Of a stretch of 64,000 bases of DNA, positions 14,377-22,765 are shown piece after piece. The notes beneath the pieces are model-generated. The model had not been told where the DNA came from and did no database searches. It saw only the letters and a list, made by a program, of their open reading frames with translations. Origin of the DNA: Hyphomonas johnsonii MHS-2 (GTDB lineage Bacteria > Pseudomonadota > Alphaproteobacteria > Caulobacterales > Hyphomonadaceae); NCBI RefSeq assembly GCF_000685275.1, contig NZ_ARYK01000001.1, forward strand, positions 186,001-250,000, in the 5' to 3' direction. Position 1 is the stretch's first letter. Every line of letters begins with the position of its first letter. Made by a program: the position numbers and the translations under genes.

Positions 14377-15042
14377 TCAATGACCTGACTCGGGTACCTT
14401 CATGCGAACGATGCCGTGCAGGAAGCACTGGACGGCCAGGTCGATCGAGTCATCGATCTGTTGCTGGTCAGGCTTGATGCTGCTGTCCATCAGCGCCCGG
14501 TTGACCAGGCCAGCGCGGGCAATTTCGAGGAACATCATCGCCGTGCGTTCGGCGTCATCGATCTCGATTTCTCCCGCTTCGGCGCGGTCGGTCAGGTAGG
14601 CCGCAAGTTCGGCGCGCATGCGTTCCGGCCCGCGCCGGAAGAACTCTCGCGGGATATCCGGAAACTTGCGGGCCATGCCGATCAGCAGCCGGTATATTTC
14701 CAGCGACTCAGGCTCCAGCAGCTTGCTCGCAAATTGGCGCCCGATGCGCCGCAGGCCGACTTCGACCGGCGAATGGGATGAAAGTTCGACCGACATGGTG
14801 GCCGTCATGTCCTTCACGCGATCATCAATCATGGCCAGGAACAGGCCCTGCTTGTCGCCGAACTGGGCGTACAGCGTCGACAGGGATCCGCCTGCGCGCT
14901 GCACGATGTCCGACATGCTGGCAGCTTCGTACCCTTGTTCGACAAACACCTCCCGCGACGCCTTGAGGAAGGCCTTGCGTCGCAAATCACCCCGCGAGGC
15001 GCCCCGATCGGCGGGTTCGGCAGTCCTGGGGTCTGTGGTCAT
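14377..15042 (-). CDS. TetR-family transcriptional repressor
   Basis: A 221-residue protein. Residues about 20-68 form the TetR HTH (AFLKASREVFVEQGYEAASM, then SDIVQRAGGSLSTLYAQFGDK), followed by an all-helical ligand domain with the TetR_C pattern (FFRRGPERMRAELAAYL). It is divergent from an EmrA/EmrB efflux pair, and the 141-bp gap holds two matching palindromes, so it is very likely their drug-responsive repressor and its own. The frame stays open upstream to 16188, across the fusion-protein gene on the opposite strand; ATG 15042 is the start that fits the family. Confidence 0.9.
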   Translation of the reverse strand: MTTDPRTAEPADRGASRGDLRRKAFLKASREVFVEQGYEAASMSDIVQRAGGSLSTLYAQFGDKQGLFLAMIDDRVKDMTATMSVELSSHSPVEVGLRRIGRQFASKLLEPESLEIYRLLIGMARKFPDIPREFFRRGPERMRAELAAYLTDRAEAGEIEIDDAERTAMMFLEIARAGLVNRALMDSSIKPDQQQIDDSIDLAVQCFLHGIVRMKVPESGH

Positions 15043-15096
15043 TGCGGGTCTGTAGTCCTCTTTCGTGGCAATTTCGTCGAAATGCACCTTGAATCC

Positions 15097-15137
15097 GTAA
15101 TTGACATTACACATTTTTGGCGTGTAATCAATATTAC
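15097..15137. promoter_or_regulatory. Twin TetR operators over the efflux promoter
   Basis: Two GTAAT-N4-ATTAC palindromes lie at 15097-15110 and 15124-15137, with centres 27 bp apart. A -35-like TTGACA (15101-15106) falls inside the first and the -10-like TAATCA (15125-15130) inside the second. Binding at both would block the promoter of the efflux operon, and probably tetR as well. Confidence 0.7.
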
Positions 15138-15183
15138 GCTTTTTGGATGCACTGTCCTCCCACCTGCGATCGAGGTTGCCATC

Positions 15184-16419
15184 ATGGCGCTGAAGCCATT
15201 TCCCGCCGCGCCGACCGCGGTCGAGCCGCTCGCCAAGACGGGGCCGACGGTCGAAGCCAGCAATGATGTCGAGACCGCGCAGGACGCGCCGGCCAGGCCG
15301 GATTTCCGCCGCTATGCCGTCATCGCCCTGGTCGCCGTGCTTGCCGTGACAGGCCTCTGGAAGGGGGTCGAATGGTGGACCACAGGGCGGTTCGAAGTAA
15401 CCACCGACAATGCCTATATCCGCGCTGATATCACCACCGTGTCTTCGAAGATCCAGGGCTATGTCGACCGTGTCGCGGTGACGGACAACCAGGCCGTGAA
15501 GGCTGGCGACCTCCTCGTCGTGCTCGAGGACGCAGATTATGCCGCCCGCCTGTCGGAGGCCGAAGCCGCGCTGGCCCAGGCAGAGGCAATGGCGATCCAG
15601 GCACGCGCCGATGTCGCCGCACGCAAGTCCGCCGAGGCGTCTGCCCGGGCGGCCATATCCGCGCAAAGCGACCGGCTCGCGGAAACCCGCGCCGCCGCCG
15701 AGTCGGCGAAGGCAAACGCGAAACTGGCCGAGGATGAACTCGCCCGCTACACCGAGTTGACCGCGCGCGGCCACTATCCGGCTGCCGGCCTCGATACGGC
15801 ACAGGCCAAGGCCGACGCTGCGACAGCCGAGGCAACCCGCGCCAATGCCGCGATCACGACCCAGGCCAGCCAGCTCAGCGTGTCGAATGCCGGCCTCTCC
15901 CAGGCCAGCCAGAATGTTCAGGCCGCCGAGGCCGCAGTCGCCGGCGCAGATGCGCAGGTGCTTGCCGCCAGGGCGCGCGTCCAGGGCGCGCGCGTCGATG
16001 CCGGGCGGGCTGAAATCCGGGCCCCCATCTCTGGCGTCATCGCCAACAAGGTCGTGTCGGAAGGGCAGCTGCTCAATGCCGGCCAGCAGGCCATGTCGAT
16101 TGTTCCCGTCGAACAGGCCTATGTCATCGCGAACTTCAAGGAGACGCAGGTCGAACACATGCGGCCCGGCCAGAAGGTAGAGCTGCACGTCGATGCCTAT
16201 TCCGACATGAAGGTCGAGGGCACGGTCCAGTCGCTCGCGCCGGCGTCGGGTGCCCAGTTCAGCCTGATCCCGCAGGATACGGCGACCGGGAATTTCACCA
16301 AGATCGTGCAGCGCGTGCCCGTCCGCATCGCCATTTCAAGGGAAGCGCTCGACACCGGGCTGATGCGCCCCGGCCTGTCGGTGGAGGCGGTCGTCAACGT
16401 CAAACCGCCAAAGGCGTGA
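15184..16419 (+). CDS. EmrA/HlyD-type membrane fusion protein
   Basis: A 411-residue periplasmic adaptor. A single TM helix lies at about residues 43-62 (YAVIALVAVLAVTGLWKGV). The barrel-sandwich half motif DNAYIRADITTVSSKIQGYV comes next, then a long Ala-rich coiled-coil hairpin (about 115-270), the second lipoyl half (IRAPISGVIANK) and a beta-barrel ending in VEAVVNVKPP. It would link an inner-membrane DHA2 pump to an outer-membrane TolC-like channel; no channel gene is present here. ATG 15184 is the start that precedes the TM by the usual distance. It is the first gene of an operon with the MFS pump 1 bp downstream. Confidence 0.92.
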   Translation: MALKPFPAAPTAVEPLAKTGPTVEASNDVETAQDAPARPDFRRYAVIALVAVLAVTGLWKGVEWWTTGRFEVTTDNAYIRADITTVSSKIQGYVDRVAVTDNQAVKAGDLLVVLEDADYAARLSEAEAALAQAEAMAIQARADVAARKSAEASARAAISAQSDRLAETRAAAESAKANAKLAEDELARYTELTARGHYPAAGLDTAQAKADAATAEATRANAAITTQASQLSVSNAGLSQASQNVQAAEAAVAGADAQVLAARARVQGARVDAGRAEIRAPISGVIANKVVSEGQLLNAGQQAMSIVPVEQAYVIANFKETQVEHMRPGQKVELHVDAYSDMKVEGTVQSLAPASGAQFSLIPQDTATGNFTKIVQRVPVRIAISREALDTGLMRPGLSVEAVVNVKPPKA

Positions 16420-16420
16420 G

Positions 16421-18010
16421 ATGAGCACGACCGCGCCGACCGGCTTGGCGGGAGAGCCTCCAGCCGCCAGCGGCAAGGTTCCCATCACGCTTCACATCGG
16501 ATTTTTCGCGATGGTGATCGGCATGTTCATGTCGATCCTCGACGTGCAGATCGTCGCCAGTTCGATCCGCCAGATCCAGGCGGGCGTGTCGGCCAGCAGC
16601 AGCGAGATCGCGTGGGTCCAGACGGCCTACCTGATTGCCGAAGTGGTGGGCATTCCATTGTCGGGATACCTCAACCGCGCCCTCGGCCTGCGGCGACTGT
16701 TCATCATCTCAGCAGCCAGCTTTACGGGCGCCAGCATATTGTGTGCGCTGTCATGGAACCTCGATTCCCTGATCTTCTTCCGTGTTATCCAGGGATTTGT
16801 CGGGGCGGCGATGGTGCCATCCACGATGGCTGCCGCCTTCACGCTGTTCCCGGGGGGGCGGTCGATGACCCAGCAGGTCATGATCGGCATGGTGGCCACC
16901 CTGGCGCCGTCGATCGGGCCGACGCTGGGCGGATGGATCACGGGCCACATGAGCTGGCACTGGCTGTTCCTGCTGAACGTCATTCCCGGCATAGCCGCCG
17001 TGACCCTGGTCTGGCTGTTCGTGCCGCGGCAAAAGGGCGAGGCACACCTGCTGCGCAAGATCGACCTTCTCGGCCTTGCCAGCATGGCGATGATGCTGGG
17101 CGTTTTCGAATGGGTGGTCGAGGAAGGGCCGGCTGAAGGGTGGACGCAGAGCAGCGTGATCGTCCGCTGGAGCTTCTACGGCCTGATCGCCGCAATGATC
17201 TTCTTCTACCGTGCCTTCAAGGCCAGGAACCCGATCGTTGACCTGACCGTGTTTCAGGACAGGAACTTTGCCTCGGGCGCAATTGTCGGCTCGGTGGTCG
17301 GCTTTGTCCTCTATGGATCGGTCTATGCCCTGCCGCTTTTCCTCGGCCAGGTGCAGGGCTATTCCGCGCTCCAGATCGGCGCCATCATGAGCGTGTCGGG
17401 CATGGCCATGTTCATCGGTGGACCCATCGCCGGCGCGTTGACGCGCCGCTTCGATCCGCGCCTCATCCTGGGCGCGGGCCTGATCCTGATCACAATCGGT
17501 GTCGCCGGCAATGCGCAGATGACCCATGAAACGGGGTTCAACCAATTGTTCTGGCCGCAGGCCATTCGCGGCGTCGGCCTCATCCTGACCATGGTGCCGA
17601 CAACCAATCTGGCACTCGGCACACTGCCGCCGGAGCGTGTCGCAAACGCATCAGGCCTGTTCACCGTTTGCCGCAATCTCGGCGGCGCCGTCGGGATCGC
17701 GTTCCTGAACACGCTGCTGCTGCGCTACACGATGCTGCATGAACAGGATCTCGGGGCCGGGATGAGTCCCGCGCGGCCTGAAGTGCAGGCCTGGCTGGCG
17801 CAGGCCGCAGCCCGGCTGCAGGCACTCGGTGTCGCCGATCCCGAAGCGTCAGCCTACATGCAACTCGGCATGCAGGTGAAGATGCAGGCGCTGGTCATGA
17901 CCTACAACAATCTCTTCATGGCGATGGCAATGTCGTCGGCAGCGGCGTTTTTCATCGTCTTCTTCCTGCGCAAGCCGACACCCGCAGCGGCCCCCGTCGC
18001 CGCCCACTGA
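16421..18010 (+). CDS. EmrB-type DHA2 family multidrug efflux MFS transporter
   Basis: A 529-residue inner-membrane protein with about 14 TM segments. It carries the DHA2 motifs: LDVQIVASSIRQIQ in TM1, GYLNRALGLRRLF in the first loop (motif A position), RVIQGFVGAAMVP in TM4 and LAPSIGPTLGGWI in TM5 (motif C, antiporter type). It exports drugs or toxic organics by proton antiport together with the fusion protein encoded 1 bp upstream. The operon is likely repressed by the divergent TetR. Confidence 0.94.
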   Translation: MSTTAPTGLAGEPPAASGKVPITLHIGFFAMVIGMFMSILDVQIVASSIRQIQAGVSASSSEIAWVQTAYLIAEVVGIPLSGYLNRALGLRRLFIISAASFTGASILCALSWNLDSLIFFRVIQGFVGAAMVPSTMAAAFTLFPGGRSMTQQVMIGMVATLAPSIGPTLGGWITGHMSWHWLFLLNVIPGIAAVTLVWLFVPRQKGEAHLLRKIDLLGLASMAMMLGVFEWVVEEGPAEGWTQSSVIVRWSFYGLIAAMIFFYRAFKARNPIVDLTVFQDRNFASGAIVGSVVGFVLYGSVYALPLFLGQVQGYSALQIGAIMSVSGMAMFIGGPIAGALTRRFDPRLILGAGLILITIGVAGNAQMTHETGFNQLFWPQAIRGVGLILTMVPTTNLALGTLPPERVANASGLFTVCRNLGGAVGIAFLNTLLLRYTMLHEQDLGAGMSPARPEVQAWLAQAAARLQALGVADPEASAYMQLGMQVKMQALVMTYNNLFMAMAMSSAAAFFIVFFLRKPTPAAAPVAAH

Positions 18011-18027
18011 CTTGCGCGCAGGAAAAA

Positions 18028-18055
18028 GGGCGCCCGAAGTGGCGCCCTTTTTTTT
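18028..18055 (+). terminator. Rho-independent terminator of the efflux operon
   Basis: GGGCGCC (18028-18034), loop CGAAGT, GGCGCCC (18041-18047), then eight T. On the minus strand it may also serve the convergent DUF1328 gene (upstream A-run on the + strand). Confidence 0.93.
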
Positions 18056-18081
18056 GAGTATGAATGTCCGTCCAGCCCTGG

Positions 18082-18255
18082 CTAGACGACGTTCTTGCCT
18101 TTCACGGCGCGTGCAACAAACGTCAGGACGAGCAGCGCGAGGAACACGAAGAACAGGATCTGTGCGATGCCTGCCGATGCGCCTGCGAGGCCGCCGAAAC
18201 CAAGTGCCGCTGCGACGATGGCGAAGATGAAAAATGCGAGAGCCCAACCGAGCAT
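18082..18255 (-). CDS. DUF1328 small membrane protein
   Basis: A 57-residue protein with two TM helices. [20 protein letters not shown] and the second segment ([20 protein letters not shown]) are the DUF1328/YtjA pattern. Function is unknown; the family is often stress induced in alphaproteobacteria. ATG 18255 has AAGGAG 8 nt upstream. A near-consensus EcfG promoter lies about 48 bp upstream, back to back with one for the lipid-kinase-like operon. Confidence 0.9.
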   Translation of the reverse strand: MLGWALAFFIFAIVAAALGFGGLAGASAGIAQILFFVFLALLVLTFVARAVKGKNVV

Positions 18256-18302
18256 GATGTGTCTCCTTTCAGGTTAGCGGCAATGATTGCCGTCGCAGGA
18301 AC

Positions 18303-18328
18303 AACCCGGATGCCCTGCCTCCGGTTCC
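18303..18328 (-). promoter_or_regulatory. EcfG-type promoter candidate for the DUF1328 gene
   Basis: Minus strand GGAAC (18328-18324), 17-bp spacer, GGTT (18306-18303); the first base of the -10 departs from CGTT. Confidence 0.45.
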
Positions 18329-18341
18329 TGAAATTTTGTCC

Positions 18342-18366
18342 GGAACCAGGGCGGCATGGTTGCGTT
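18342..18366 (+). promoter_or_regulatory. EcfG-type promoter of the lipid-kinase-like operon
   Basis: GGAAC (18342-18346), 16-bp spacer, CGTT (18363-18366): an exact match to the GSR consensus, 86 bp upstream of the first gene's start. Confidence 0.78.
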
Positions 18367-18451
18367 GATTATCAAACCTGGATGGCGATCCACTCCCTGC
18401 AATCCATGCAGGCGGCTGCTTTGCCCCGGCATGCGAAACATTTGAAACCAG

Positions 18452-19315
18452 GTGGGGCTCCCATTGAAGATCAGCGCACTGATAAATGCCGATTCTGGCT
18501 CCACGCCGGGCGATTCGGAAAGCCTGCTGCGCGCTGCGCTTGAAGAAATGGGCCTGGCCGCAGACGTGCAGCCGGTCGAACCGCACCAGCTTCGGCGTGC
18601 GGTCGACTCCGCGCTCCAGACGCGTCCGGATGCGCTCATCATGTGGGGCGGCGACGGCTCAATCGCCTGCGCGCTGTCGGCAAGCGGGCCATCAGGCCCG
18701 CCTGTGTTGGCACTTCCGGGCGGGACGATGAACCTTGTCCACAAGCGCCTTCATGGTGACGTCTCTGACTGGAAGGCGATCCTGCAGGCAACGCTCGCCA
18801 ACCCTGTATCACGGCCATTTGCGGCCGGCTGTGTCGGCGAACGGCAATTCTACGTCGCGGCGATGGTGGGCAAGGTCACCAACCTTGCCGCACCGCGGGA
18901 AGCCGCCCGGCGCGGTGAACTACTGAAGGCGGCAGAAATGGCGGTCCAGGCAGATGCGATGAGTGTCGAGCGCCGCCTGACGCTGCTGGCCTCGCACGGG
19001 GAATGGCGACAGGCCTTCAACGCGGTGGCGGCAGCGATTGTCGTCGGCGCCGGACAGGAACCGAAACTGGAAGTCGCTGCCATCGACCCGAATTCCACCC
19101 TGGACTGGCTGGCGATCGCATTCGACGCGCTGATCCATGGCTGGCGAGAGGCAGAATCAATCGACCTGGACGAAACCCGGACCGTGCAGATCACGGATGT
19201 CGAGGGCCTGGTCGTTCCCGCAACCATCGACGGCGAGGTGCTGGAGCTGCCGAGCGGTGCGACGGTGACACTGAAGCGGCATGCGGCAAACGTATTGCGC
19301 GCAAGGCCGGCCTGA
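18452..19315 (+). CDS. Diacylglycerol/lipid-kinase-like protein (DAGK_cat fold)
   Basis: A 287-residue protein similar to the YegS/DAGK catalytic family. The nucleotide-binding GGDGS is at about residue 67-71 and the LPGGTMN motif at about 89-95, with a C-terminal beta domain (IDGEVLELPSG). The first family motif is degenerate (INADSGS). It would phosphorylate a lipid or sphingoid-like substrate with ATP at the membrane; the substrate is unknown. The longest start is GTG 18452, without a clear ribosome site. TTG 18464 is better placed behind AGGTGGGG and may be the true start. An exact EcfG promoter lies upstream, and a phosphoesterase gene follows with a one-base overlap. Confidence 0.8.
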   Translation: MGLPLKISALINADSGSTPGDSESLLRAALEEMGLAADVQPVEPHQLRRAVDSALQTRPDALIMWGGDGSIACALSASGPSGPPVLALPGGTMNLVHKRLHGDVSDWKAILQATLANPVSRPFAAGCVGERQFYVAAMVGKVTNLAAPREAARRGELLKAAEMAVQADAMSVERRLTLLASHGEWRQAFNAVAAAIVVGAGQEPKLEVAAIDPNSTLDWLAIAFDALIHGWREAESIDLDETRTVQITDVEGLVVPATIDGEVLELPSGATVTLKRHAANVLRARPA

Positions 19316-20109
19316 TGCGCATTGTCCAACTTGCCGACCTGCATTTCGGGGCGGAGAATATTGCCGCCATTCACGCGGCCTCCACCCGGATCGACGAGAT
19401 GAACCCTGACCTGGTTGTCGTCAGCGGAGACATGACGCAGCGCGGCAAGCACAGCGAATTCCGCGCCGCGCGCAAATGGGTCGACGCCCTGTGCAGGCCG
19501 ACTCTGATCGTGCCCGGCAATCATGACACGCCGCTGCTCAACATGGTGTCCCGCGCCAGCGGGCCGTTCCAGCGGCATGACAGCTATTTCGACGCGCACG
19601 CGGCGCCCCTGCGGTTCGGGAATGTCCGCGTTGATGGCCTGAACACAGCGCGTGGCTGGCAGGCGCGCAGCAACTGGGCCGAAGGGTCGGTGCGCCTGTC
19701 GCAGCTTGAATCGATTGCATCACATCAGGTGGCTGAGGGCACGGTGAGGCTGCTGGCCTGTCACCATCCCTTCCGCTCGCCCTCTGGCGCGGCAATGCGC
19801 ACGCGCACGCGCCGCGGCGAGCGGGCCAGCGAACGCCTGGCCGAAAGCAATATCTCGGTCCTCCTGACGGGACATGTCCACACCCCTCATGCCGAACTGA
19901 TCCGTGAAAATACCGGCACCTACCTGGCAGTGACTGCCGGCACATTGTCGACCCGCACCCGCGCGGCACCGGCCGCATTCAACTGCATCCATGTGTCAGC
20001 CGGCGCAGTTGCAGTCGATGCCCTGGACTTCGACGGCCTTGCCTATGCGTCACGCCCGCTGGGCAGGTGGAAATTGTCCGAATTCCGGAACGCTGTGTCG
20101 CGGGCCTAG
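19315..20109 (+). CDS. Calcineurin-like metallophosphoesterase
   Basis: A 264-residue protein with the full metal-binding set: ADLHFG (D-x-H), SGDMTQRG (GD), PGNHD (GNH), ACHHPF and TGHVHTPH (GHxH). It resembles the cyclic-nucleotide/UDP-diacylglucosamine hydrolase class of small phosphoesterases. ATG 19315 overlaps the stop of the lipid-kinase-like gene (TGATG), so the two are translationally coupled and may act on one lipid intermediate (inference). Its stop shares CTAG with the opposing histidine kinase stop. Confidence 0.9.
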   Translation: MRIVQLADLHFGAENIAAIHAASTRIDEMNPDLVVVSGDMTQRGKHSEFRAARKWVDALCRPTLIVPGNHDTPLLNMVSRASGPFQRHDSYFDAHAAPLRFGNVRVDGLNTARGWQARSNWAEGSVRLSQLESIASHQVAEGTVRLLACHHPFRSPSGAAMRTRTRRGERASERLAESNISVLLTGHVHTPHAELIRENTGTYLAVTAGTLSTRTRAAPAAFNCIHVSAGAVAVDALDFDGLAYASRPLGRWKLSEFRNAVSRA

Positions 20110-21812
20110 GCCTGGTCCGGCATTATCAGGATCAGCTTGCAGCCGTTCCCCGGGCTCGTCTCGATCGTCAGGTCGGCGGCCAGCTGGCGTGAAAAGGCGC
20201 TCATCAGCTTTGATCCGAGGCCGGAGCCGTTATTGCCGCCAGACAGGATTTCGGGATCATACCCGCGTCCATCGTCTGCGATTTCCAGCCGCATGCCGCC
20301 CTCGAAGACGTCCAGGGATGTCCTGATCCGTCCGCCTGTGCCGTCAAAGGCGTACTTCATTGCGTTGGTGATGGCTTCGACGACGAACAGCGCCATCGGA
20401 ATGGCGTCATCGGCCGGGCGCATCACGTCGGCATAGGCCTGCTCGACGGCGATTCCCGAATCCTCCATGCCAAGCGCCTCGGAAAGGTGTGACACCAGCC
20501 CCGTGAGGAACGGCCTGAGATGGACCTGTTCGAGGCGTTCGTTCTGGTAGAGCGTCTGGTGGACGATCGCGAGCGCGTCGATCCTGTGGCGCGCAGCCGA
20601 TATCGCTGCCTTGGCCTGCGGGTCGCGCAACTGGCGGCCCTGCAGGTTGAGAAAGCTGGTGACGATCTGCAGGTTGTTCTTCACGCGGTGGTGAATCTCG
20701 CGGACGGCGGCATCGCGGCTGGCAATGGCCAGCTTCAGGTCCTTGTCGCGCTCGCCGATATCCTTGGCCATCACGTCCATTGCCCGGGCGAGCTTTGCGA
20801 TTTCGTCCGGGGCCTCGTCAAAGGCGCGCCCGGCATTGAACTGATAGCGCCCGGCGCCATAAACCCGCACCGTCCGTGTAAGGCGGGAGATCCAGGCAAG
20901 GACAAGGGAATCAATCGCCAGCCACACAGCCAGCAGTGCCACCGAGAAAGTGATCAGCGGCAATCCGATCGAGGATACCGGCCTCAGCGTGAAGTCGCTC
21001 CAGATTCCCGGCGACGCGCGCGAGATCGCCGCGAACAGGTTGCCTTCCCCGACCGGCTTGATCACCACGTCCAGCGAGCCGGCTTGCGGTTCGTGCAAAA
21101 CGAACAGCTCGGCGGTCCGCGACTGCTGGACCTTTTCGACCCATTCCGGATCAATGGAGCTGAAGCGCGACGAGCCGAAAGTCTCACCGCGATCATCGAG
21201 AAGGGCGACATCGACTCCGGCCGGGAGGAGGTAGGCGTGGGGAAGTGCGGCCAGTTCGTCTGTCTGCAATTCCACGCCGATGGATCCGGCATAGGCGCCG
21301 TCAGCCCCGTCCTGGCGCAGCAGGACAGCGAAGATCCACTGCTTGGTCTTGTCATCGAAGAACGTGTCGCTCCGGATCACGCGTTCGCCGCGCTTGAGGC
21401 GCTCGTTCCAGTTCTGGTTGGACAGGGCTTCGCTGGCGTTGCCGACCGCAGAACAGGTCGGACGGCCCTCGGTGTCGAAGGCGATGATGTTCGAGATGGC
21501 TGGCAAGTGCGGTGACAGGCGCTTGAAGATGCCGGAACACTGGCCGTTGAAAACCTGGGTCTGGTAGAGGCTCAGCAGAAGGGACGCTTCCTGGATCGAC
21601 TGCTCCACGCCGTCGATGGCAGCATCAGCGACCAGCAGCAGGTTGGCGCGCCGTTCGTCCATCCCCTTGTTCGCGTCGAGATAGGCCGAAATCACCGACA
21701 GGACCAGGATCGGGGTCAGCGCAGCCGCGAGCGTCATCACCAGGCGCTTGCGCAGCGACCCGGCTTTTTTGCGATTTGCAGGGACTTCTGGTGATTCAGA
21801 CTGTTGGGGCAC
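20106..21812 (-). CDS. Membrane histidine kinase of the HisKA_2/HWE type (candidate PhyR kinase)
   Basis: A 568-residue inner-membrane kinase. TM1 is about 24-45, a periplasmic sensor region spans 46-282, TM2 is about 283-308 and a HAMP-like linker 309-355. The phospho-acceptor box REIHHRVKNNLQ at 371-382 is of HisKA_2 form, then an ATPase domain (N box VEAITNAMKYA, G1 DDGRGYDP, GSGLGSKLM). Kinases of this type encoded beside phyR phosphorylate PhyR in other alphaproteobacteria. The start is GTG 21812, overlapping the ecfG 3' end by 17 bp, so translation is probably coupled. No receiver domain is attached. Confidence 0.9.
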   Translation of the reverse strand: MPQQSESPEVPANRKKAGSLRKRLVMTLAAALTPILVLSVISAYLDANKGMDERRANLLLVADAAIDGVEQSIQEASLLLSLYQTQVFNGQCSGIFKRLSPHLPAISNIIAFDTEGRPTCSAVGNASEALSNQNWNERLKRGERVIRSDTFFDDKTKQWIFAVLLRQDGADGAYAGSIGVELQTDELAALPHAYLLPAGVDVALLDDRGETFGSSRFSSIDPEWVEKVQQSRTAELFVLHEPQAGSLDVVIKPVGEGNLFAAISRASPGIWSDFTLRPVSSIGLPLITFSVALLAVWLAIDSLVLAWISRLTRTVRVYGAGRYQFNAGRAFDEAPDEIAKLARAMDVMAKDIGERDKDLKLAIASRDAAVREIHHRVKNNLQIVTSFLNLQGRQLRDPQAKAAISAARHRIDALAIVHQTLYQNERLEQVHLRPFLTGLVSHLSEALGMEDSGIAVEQAYADVMRPADDAIPMALFVVEAITNAMKYAFDGTGGRIRTSLDVFEGGMRLEIADDGRGYDPEILSGGNNGSGLGSKLMSAFSRQLAADLTIETSPGNGCKLILIMPDQA

Positions 21813-22398
21813 CGGCTATCTCGTCTGCTTGTTTCATGATGTCGTCGAACGCTTTGTCCGCTGACATGCCTGAATCAGAACTATAGCCTGCTTGGTTGGT
21901 TTCCAGTATTTCCACGACCGCTTTTCGTGCCCGCGAAACGCGGCTCTTGATGGTGCCGACAGCGCAGCTGCAGATTTCGGCGGCCTCTTCATAGGACAGC
22001 CCGCCTGCGCCGACCAGGATCAGTGCTTCCTTCTGATCGACCGGAAGCTTTGCGAGCGCATTGCGCAGTGCCAGCAGCTCGAGCGTGTCGGTCGGATTGT
22101 CGTTAGACACCAGTGTGGCTTCGGCCACTTCCGGGTCCAGTGGCTGGCGTCTCCAGCTGCGGCGTTTTTCCGAATAGAACGCGTTACGCAGGATGGTGAA
22201 CGCCCATGCCTTCATGTTCGTACCGGCGACAAAGCTCTCACGCGCATTCCATGCCTTCAGCATCGCGTCCTGCGCCAGGTCGTCCGCGGCGGTTGCATCC
22301 CGGCACAGGCTGCGGGCGAACGCGCGCAGGTGCGGGATCAGCAGCGTCAGTTCCTGTTTGAACTCGCTATCGTCAAGTTGGGGGTGTGGTTGTGTCAT
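21796..22398 (-). CDS. ecfG: EcfG-type ECF sigma factor of the general stress response
   Basis: A 200-residue group-15-type sigma factor. Region 2 is LIPHLRAFARSLCRDATAAD then DLAQDAMLKAW, and FTILRNAFYSEKRRSWRR; region 4 is LPVDQKEALILVGAGGLSYE then EAAEICSCAVGTIKSRVSRAR. It directs transcription from GGAAC-N16/17-CGTT promoters and is held by NepR. ATG 22398 lies 10 nt after the nepR stop with GAGG upstream; an alternative GTG at 22419 would overlap nepR. Operon order is nepR-ecfG-kinase. Confidence 0.95.
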   Translation of the reverse strand: MTQPHPQLDDSEFKQELTLLIPHLRAFARSLCRDATAADDLAQDAMLKAWNARESFVAGTNMKAWAFTILRNAFYSEKRRSWRRQPLDPEVAEATLVSNDNPTDTLELLALRNALAKLPVDQKEALILVGAGGLSYEEAAEICSCAVGTIKSRVSRARKAVVEILETNQAGYSSDSGMSADKAFDDIMKQADEIAGAPTV

Positions 22399-22408
22399 TG
22401 GCCCTCGT

Positions 22409-22600
22409 TCACTCGTCACTCGACGAGGGTTTCCGCGGCAGCTTTTTCTCGGCTTCTTCCAGGAGTTTCAGGAAATCGTCTGGAACGTCTTCCCGCGCCA
22501 CCTCTTCATAGAGCTGACGCAACTGGTCACCGATTTTTGCACCACGACGCTTCAGGTCGGCGTCATTTTTCTGCCGACCCGCGTGCTTTTTTTCGTTCAT
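22409..22600 (-). CDS. nepR: Anti-sigma factor NepR
   Basis: A 63-residue protein with the NepR core IGDQLRQLYEEVAREDVPDD followed by FLKLLEEAEKKL. It binds EcfG in unstressed cells, and phosphorylated PhyR takes it away through its sigma-like domain. ATG 22600 is chosen; the open frame continues to a TTG at 22624 with no ribosome site. It is the first gene of the operon, read from a near-consensus EcfG promoter, which implies autoregulation. Confidence 0.93.
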   Translation of the reverse strand: MNEKKHAGRQKNDADLKRRGAKIGDQLRQLYEEVAREDVPDDFLKLLEEAEKKLPRKPSSSDE

Positions 22601-22657
22601 TGGCTGGACTCTGGATTCGATCAATTAATTGTACCTACTGTGCAACTCACATAGCTG

Positions 22658-22682
22658 AACAGGCGGGGCGCGTAATGGTTCC
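22658..22682 (-). promoter_or_regulatory. EcfG-type promoter of nepR-ecfG
   Basis: Minus strand GGAAC (22682-22678), 16-bp spacer, TGTT (22661-22658): one mismatch from consensus. It lies 57 bp upstream of nepR in the nepR-phyR intergenic region, where GSR loci usually carry an autoregulatory promoter. Confidence 0.7.
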
Positions 22683-22765
22683 ACCAAAACATTTTTTTTT
22701 GCACTTGCTTGCAACCTTTTCCCGCCCCACGCTTTGGTAACCCGCAATTGATCAAGAGGGTTTCA

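Noticed and set aside
14377-16188. A 603-residue minus-strand frame covering tetR and the fusion-protein gene
   Set aside because: Only the part from 15042 downwards is TetR-like; the upstream part mirrors the GC-rich plus-strand fusion-protein gene.
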